From NCBI RefSeq assembly GCF_001421885.1, contig NZ_LMLH01000001.1:249151-313150 (forward strand): a DNA stretch of 64,000 bases. Reading direction: 5' to 3'. Position numbers and translations under genes: made by a program. This document shows, piece after piece, positions 58,111 through 64,000 of the stretch (position 1 is the first letter of the stretch; each line of letters begins with the position of its first letter). The notes under the pieces were generated by a model. The model saw only the letters and a program-made list of their open reading frames with translations, was not told the DNA's origin and did no database searches. The stretch comes from Pseudomonas sp. Leaf48. GTDB lineage: Bacteria; Pseudomonadota; Gammaproteobacteria; Pseudomonadales; Pseudomonadaceae.

Positions 58111-58229
58111 GGTCTGGAACCTGAGTTGAACGACACGTGAGCTTTTGCATCACCCGGCGTCTTGATCAAAGGCGAGGCTGCTGCAGGATCTCCACCGAAT
58201 TTCGAATTACGAGAAGTGAAACCACTACC

Positions 58230-60005
<1,776 letters not shown>

Positions 60006-60015
60006 GGCTGACCTG

Positions 60016-60043
60016 AAGGCGCATCTTCGGATGCGCCTTTTTT
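60016..60043 (+). terminator. Rho-independent terminator after aspS
   Basis: AAGGCGCATC and GATGCGCCTT form a 10-bp stem with a TTCG tetraloop, followed by a T run. Confidence 0.9.
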
Positions 60044-60140
60044 CTATCTGTAATGGTCGAAAACAGATCGGGATTTTTGTTTGCCGGCTGGCGCGTCATG
60101 GCGCGGCGGGCAATGTTTCAAAGAGAATACGGAGCGAGTT

Positions 60141-60887
60141 ATGGCAGGTCATTCCAAGTGGGCGAACATCAAGCACCGCAAAGAACGTCAGGATGCCAAG
60201 AAGGGCAAGATTTTCACCAAGTGGATTCGTGAGCTGACCGTCGCTGCCCGTCAGGGCGGTGGTGATCCAGGTTCCAACCCACGTTTGCGCCTGGCCCTGG
60301 ACAAGGCCCTGGGTGCGAACATGAGTCGCGATATCATCGATCGCGCGGTGGCCCGCGGTGCCGGCGCAGCCGATACCGATGATATGGTCGAACTGACCTA
60401 CGAAGGTTACGGCCCGGGCGGCGTGGCGGTAATGGTCGAGTGCATGACCGACAACCGCAACCGTACAGCGGCAGCCGTTCGCCACGCATTCAGCAAATGC
60501 GGCGGCAACCTCGGTACCGATGGCTCGGTGGCCTACCTGTTCGAGCGCAAGGGGCAGATTTCCTTCGCCGCCGGCGTGGATGAAGATGCGCTGATGGAAG
60601 CGGCCATGGAAGCCGATGCCGATGACGTGGTCACCAACGAAGACGGCTCGATTGACGTGTTCACCTCGTTTGCCGGGTTCTATTCCGTGCGTAACGCGCT
60701 GGAAGCGGCCGGGTTCAAAGGTGATGACGCCGAAATCGTCATGCTGCCGACCACCAGTGCCGAACTGGATCTGGAAGGTGCCGAGAAAGTCCTCAAGCTG
60801 ATCGACATGCTCGAGGATCTGGATGACGTACAAAACGTCTACTCCAATGCGGATATCCCGGAATCGGTGGCCGCACAGCTCGGCTAA
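60141..60887 (+). CDS. yebC: YebC/PmpR-family protein
   Basis: The 248-residue protein starts [18 protein letters not shown] and matches the YebC_I family in full, with [26 protein letters not shown] core (quoted in part: [12 protein letters not shown]). Members are described as DNA-binding regulators (PmpR represses the quinolone signal system in P. aeruginosa) and more recently as ribosome-associated factors. GGAGCGAG precedes the ATG. It is upstream of ruvC, as in PAO1. Confidence 0.94.
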   Translation: MAGHSKWANIKHRKERQDAKKGKIFTKWIRELTVAARQGGGDPGSNPRLRLALDKALGANMSRDIIDRAVARGAGAADTDDMVELTYEGYGPGGVAVMVECMTDNRNRTAAAVRHAFSKCGGNLGTDGSVAYLFERKGQISFAAGVDEDALMEAAMEADADDVVTNEDGSIDVFTSFAGFYSVRNALEAAGFKGDDAEIVMLPTTSAELDLEGAEKVLKLIDMLEDLDDVQNVYSNADIPESVAAQLG

Positions 60888-60923
60888 TGCTAACGAAGTC
60901 CGGCGAGGAAGCGAACCTGCGTG

Positions 60924-60974
60924 GTGAGGTAACTCATGAGGTGAGGTAACTCATGAGGTGAGGTAACTCATGAG
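60924..60974. repeat. 17-bp tandem repeat, three exact copies
   Basis: GTGAGGTAACTCATGAG occurs at 60924-60940, 60941-60957 and 60958-60974, followed by a partial fourth copy. Each copy contains the palindrome CTCATGAG. Confidence 0.95.
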
Positions 60975-61142
60975 GTGAGGGGGCTTTTGTGGCGAGGGGG
61001 CTTGCCCCCGTTGGACTGCGTAGCAGGCCCAGGTTTCTGGGGCCGCTGCGCGACCCAACGGGGGCAAGCCCCCTCGCCACACAAGCCCCTCACTACAGCC
61101 CCTATCTACAGCCCCTCACTACACAAAGCCCCTCACTAATCA
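60975..61142. repeat. Nested inverted repeat block (REP-like) before ruvC
   Basis: GTGGCGAGGGGGCTTGCCCC near 60989 is inverted at about 61060-61081, and an outer arm GTGAGGGGGCTT (60975) is inverted as AAGCCCCTCAC around 61083-61094, then repeated as degenerate CAGCCCCTCACTACA units to 61142. This is a third repeat class, distinct from the TGTGGGAGCGGGC REP. Confidence 0.8.
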
Positions 61143-61206
61143 GGCTCGCTCCCACATCTATTATTCGTGTATTAAGTATCGTGGTTTTACTTAACCCGCA
61201 GGCGTT

Positions 61207-61731
61207 ATGACTTTAATTCTTGGTATCGACCCCGGTTCGCGCATCACCGGGTATGGTGTGGTGCGTGACACCGGCCGTGGCTGCGAATACGTGGCTTCGG
61301 GCTGCATCCGCACTGGCGCCGGCGAACTGCACGAGCGTCTGCAAATTGTCTATCGCGGAGTGCGCGAGATCATTCAGACATACCACCCCGTGACCATGGG
61401 CATCGAAAAGGTGTTCATGGCGCGCAATGCCGATTCCGCCCTGAAGCTGGGGCAGGCCCGTGGCGCGGCCATCGTGGCGGGTGCGGAGGAAAGCCTGGAG
61501 ATCGCCGAGTACACTGCAACCCAGGTCAAACAGGCGGTCGTTGGTACTGGTGCGGCCAACAAGGAGCAGGTGCAAATGATGGTCATGCACATGCTGAAGC
61601 TCACCAGCAAGCCGCAAATCGATGCTTCCGACGCCCTGGCCATTGCCATTTGCCACGCTCACACCCGCTCCAGCCTGCTACCTCATGGCCTGGGAGCTGC
61701 ACGCAGTCGTGGCGGGCGCCTGCGTCTCTGA
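61207..61731 (+). CDS. ruvC: Holliday-junction endonuclease RuvC
   Basis: The 174-residue resolvase has the RNase H-like fold with catalytic acids in [15 protein letters not shown] (D7), MGIEKVFM (E67) and [14 protein letters not shown] near the end. It cuts Holliday junctions as a dimer with RuvAB. The nearest promoter must lie in or beyond the repeat block upstream. Confidence 0.97.
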   Translation: MTLILGIDPGSRITGYGVVRDTGRGCEYVASGCIRTGAGELHERLQIVYRGVREIIQTYHPVTMGIEKVFMARNADSALKLGQARGAAIVAGAEESLEIAEYTATQVKQAVVGTGAANKEQVQMMVMHMLKLTSKPQIDASDALAIAICHAHTRSSLLPHGLGAARSRGGRLRL

Positions 61732-61754
61732 TAGCATCAGCAATCATTTTTATC

Positions 61755-61799
61755 GAGCGAGGGATTTGCGCCTGATCTGTCGGCGTCATTTCCTCGCTC
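61755..61799 (+). promoter_or_regulatory. Long-loop hairpin between ruvC and ruvA
   Basis: GAGCGAGG (61755-61762) and CCTCGCTC (61792-61799) are exact inverse complements with a 29-base loop, followed by TTTC. It could attenuate or process the ruv transcript. Confidence 0.45.
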
Positions 61800-61845
61800 T
61801 TTCAGTCGCTGGCCCAGAGCTGGCCAACGCTCAAGGATTTGTAAC

Positions 61846-62454
61846 GTGATTGGACGTTTGCGCGGCACCCTGGCTGAAAAGCAGCCTCCGCATCTGATTC
61901 TGGATGTGAACGGTCTGGGCTATGAACTTGAAGTGCCCATGACGACGCTTTATCGACTGCCGTCGGTCGGTGAACCGCTGACCCTGCACACCCACTTGGT
62001 CGTACGCGAAGATGCGCAATTACTCTATGGTTTTGTCGGCAAGCGTGAGCGAGACTTCTTTCGCGAGTTGATCCGCCTCAATGGCGTAGGGCCGAAACTG
62101 GCCCTGGCCTTGATGTCCAGTCTGGAGGTCGATGAACTGGTGCGCTGCGTGCAGTCCCAGGACACTTCGGCGCTGACCAAGGTACCGGGTGTGGGCAAGA
62201 AAACCGCCGAACGCCTGCTGGTTGAGCTCAAGGATCGCTTCAAGGCCTGGGAAACCGTGCCGGCCATGTTCGCCCTGGTGCCGAACCAGCCGGATGGTCC
62301 TGCCCCGGTGAACACCGCGGAAAACGATGCAGTCAGCGCGCTGATCTCCTTGGGTTACAAGCCGCAGGAAGCCAGCAAGGCGGTTTCTGCAATCAAGGAG
62401 AAAGGTTTGAGCAGTGAAGACATGATTCGCCGAGCCTTGAAGGGAATGATCTAA
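61846..62454 (+). CDS. ruvA: Holliday-junction DNA helicase subunit RuvA
   Basis: The 202-residue protein starts with GTG after AAGGA. It has an N-terminal OB fold ([20 protein letters not shown]), helix-hairpin-helix motifs ([27 protein letters not shown]) and a C-terminal RuvB-binding domain ([20 protein letters not shown]). It binds the junction and loads RuvB, whose gene follows directly. Confidence 0.97.
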   Translation: MIGRLRGTLAEKQPPHLILDVNGLGYELEVPMTTLYRLPSVGEPLTLHTHLVVREDAQLLYGFVGKRERDFFRELIRLNGVGPKLALALMSSLEVDELVRCVQSQDTSALTKVPGVGKKTAERLLVELKDRFKAWETVPAMFALVPNQPDGPAPVNTAENDAVSALISLGYKPQEASKAVSAIKEKGLSSEDMIRRALKGMI

Positions 62455-63516
62455 GTGATTGAAGCAGATCGTCTGATCGCCGCCACACCGGGCCCGCGTG
62501 ATCGCGAGGAAGTCCAGGACCGGGCGATTCGTCCTGTCAGCCTGGCCGAATACATTGGCCAGCCGACCGTTCGCGAGCAGATGGAGTTGTTCATCCAGGC
62601 TGCCCGTGGGCGTAACGAGTCCCTGGACCACACGCTGATTTTCGGCCCGCCGGGTCTGGGCAAGACCACCCTGGCCAACATCATCGCCCAGGAAATGGGC
62701 GTGTCGATCAAGAGTACCTCGGGGCCGGTGCTGGAGCGCCCGGGCGATCTGGCGGCGCTGCTGACCAATCTCGAGCCTCATGACGTGCTGTTCATCGACG
62801 AAATCCATCGGCTGTCGCCGATTGTCGAAGAAGTGCTATACCCGGCCATGGAAGATTTCCAGCTCGACATCATGATCGGTGAAGGCCCGGCGGCGCGGTC
62901 CATCAAGCTTGATCTGCCGCCATTCACCCTGGTCGGCGCGACCACGCGCGCGGGCATGCTGACCAATCCGTTGCGGGACCGATTCGGCATTGTTCAGCGT
63001 CTGGAGTTCTACAGCAACGCCGATCTGTCGACCATTGTCAGCCGTTCGGCAAGCATCCTCGGTTTGCCGCTGGATCCTGAGGGCGCCTTCGAAATCGCCC
63101 GGCGGGCCCGTGGTACGCCGCGGATCGCCAACCGTTTGTTGCGCCGGGTCCGCGATTTTGCCGAGGTTCGTGCCAAGGGCCACATCACCAAGCCGATTGC
63201 CGATCTGGCGCTGAACCTGCTGGATGTCGACGAGCGTGGTTTCGATCACCAGGACCGGCGTCTGTTGTTGACCATGATCGAGAAGTTCGACGGTGGTCCT
63301 GTCGGAGTCGATAGCCTGGCTGCCGCCATCAGTGAAGAGCGTCACACCATCGAAGACGTGCTGGAGCCTTACCTGATTCAGCAGGGCTACATCATGCGCA
63401 CGCCTCGGGGTCGAGTAGTGACGCGGCATGCCTATCTGCATTTCGGCTTAAATATTCCGTCACGATTGGGCGAAATGCCCGTGGTAGACGAGTTTCTTGA
63501 TGCCGCGGATGATTAA
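62455..63516 (+). CDS. ruvB: Holliday-junction branch-migration ATPase RuvB
   Basis: The 353-residue AAA+ motor has Walker A ([12 protein letters not shown], near residue 64), Walker B (LFIDEIHRL), sensor region ([10 protein letters not shown]) and a C-terminal winged helix ([19 protein letters not shown]). It starts with GTG immediately after the ruvA stop, so translation is coupled. Confidence 0.98.
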   Translation: MIEADRLIAATPGPRDREEVQDRAIRPVSLAEYIGQPTVREQMELFIQAARGRNESLDHTLIFGPPGLGKTTLANIIAQEMGVSIKSTSGPVLERPGDLAALLTNLEPHDVLFIDEIHRLSPIVEEVLYPAMEDFQLDIMIGEGPAARSIKLDLPPFTLVGATTRAGMLTNPLRDRFGIVQRLEFYSNADLSTIVSRSASILGLPLDPEGAFEIARRARGTPRIANRLLRRVRDFAEVRAKGHITKPIADLALNLLDVDERGFDHQDRRLLLTMIEKFDGGPVGVDSLAAAISEERHTIEDVLEPYLIQQGYIMRTPRGRVVTRHAYLHFGLNIPSRLGEMPVVDEFLDAADD

Positions 63517-63643
63517 TTAACTTTGCGCGCTGATTTTTTCGGGCAATGTAGGGTCCCAGGACCGTACTTTCGCGAGAAAGCCGCAGAACATTGAAAAACA
63601 GTTGCCTGTCCGGATTGGCAACCTGAGGAGTAAGCACTAGAGT

Positions 63644-64000
63644 ATGCGCGCGCAAAACGGGCTTGACCTTTTCGCACATCGTTGTCGCGTTTATTACGAG
63701 GACACCGATGCGGGCGGCATCGTGTATTACGTCAATTACCTCAAGTTTATGGAACGGGCTCGAACCGAGCGGCTACGAGAACTGGGCTTTGCCCAATCGC
63801 AGCTTGCCGGGGAGGACCTGTTGTTCGTCGTGCACTCCAGCGAAGCGCGCTACCACGCGCCGGCGCGACTGGATGACGAACTGCTGGTAAGCGCTGAAGT
63901 AATCGAATTGAACCGTGCCAGCCTGCGCTTCAAGCAGCAGGTCAGGCGGGCTACGGATAATGTGCTGCTCTGTGAAGGGCAGTTTCTGGTGGCCTGTGTG
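63644..64000 (+). CDS. ybgC: Acyl-CoA thioesterase YbgC, 3' truncated by window edge
   Basis: The 119 visible residues are a hotdog-fold thioesterase: [20 protein letters not shown] with the catalytic aspartate in EDTDAGG (near residue 21), [16 protein letters not shown] and [15 protein letters not shown]. YbgC is usually the first gene of the tol-pal cluster, so tolQ probably lies beyond the window. GAGGAG is about 13 bases before the ATG, slightly far. Confidence 0.93.
   Translation, partial: MRAQNGLDLFAHRCRVYYEDTDAGGIVYYVNYLKFMERARTERLRELGFAQSQLAGEDLLFVVHSSEARYHAPARLDDELLVSAEVIELNRASLRFKQQVRRATDNVLLCEGQFLVACV

Noticed and set aside
60924..60974. Possible CRISPR array
   Set aside because: The three 17-bp copies are directly adjacent with no spacers, and no cas gene is present.

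Overview
The window is chromosomal DNA of a fluorescent Pseudomonas, most likely of the P. fluorescens group. The evidence is high G+C, the housekeeping genes (secA, aspS, ruvCAB, mvaT, oprD), ten copies of the Pseudomonas REP inverted pair, and local gene orders that match P. aeruginosa PAO1 as I recall them. I see no rRNA, tRNA, CRISPR, prophage or transposase gene. The first and last genes are cut by the window edges.

Layout. 1-5.7 kb: the end of a Cache-domain sensor, an MFS exporter, pobA with its divergent AraC regulator pobR, a tiny membrane protein, and a LysR regulator. 5.7-15.4 kb: an MBL-fold protein with an altered metal motif, then a catabolic and uptake cluster (LysR, ThDP-dependent 2-oxoacid decarboxylase of the AruI type, aldehyde dehydrogenase, and a four-gene polyamine-type ABC importer), then a 121-bp tandem repeat. 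15.8-18.3 kb: an AraC regulator and small oxidoreductase-type genes. 18.4-23.3 kb: an alpha-ketoglutarate permease gene with a sigma-54 promoter and paired upstream palindromes, next to a sigma-54-dependent two-component system. 23.3-34.4 kb: fumarase, a SadC-like diguanylate cyclase overlapping a ferredoxin reductase, an enoyl-CoA hydratase, pyruvate kinase, a lipoprotein, a PilZ protein, exonuclease I, MvaT and PurU. 34.3-41 kb: a coupled flippase/deacetylase/glycosyltransferase operon, an amino-acid chemoreceptor with a FliA-type promoter, and a HerA-like ATPase. 41-53 kb: dciA, secA, argJ, GST, a Nudix-ThiE fusion, a cobalamin adenosyltransferase, a histidine kinase, panE, yajQ and a MscS channel. 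53-64 kb: oprD, HIT, slyX, a membrane cold-shock protein, a decayed dps remnant, a ribbon-helix-helix protein, a zinc-ribbon protein, aspS, yebC, ruvCAB and ybgC.

How the genes work together. Several catabolic or uptake genes (pobA, the decarboxylase, the ABC binding protein, kgtP) carry A-rich Hfq/Crc-type motifs at their translation starts, suggesting shared catabolite repression. The permease and its two-component system look like a complete alpha-ketoglutarate sensing and uptake module. The ruv genes form a Holliday-junction operon. The clearest anomalies are the dps remnant with a 34-bp frame-breaking duplication, the complex repeat in front of ruvC, and the degenerate active-site motifs in the MBL-fold protein and in the ThiE half of the Nudix fusion.
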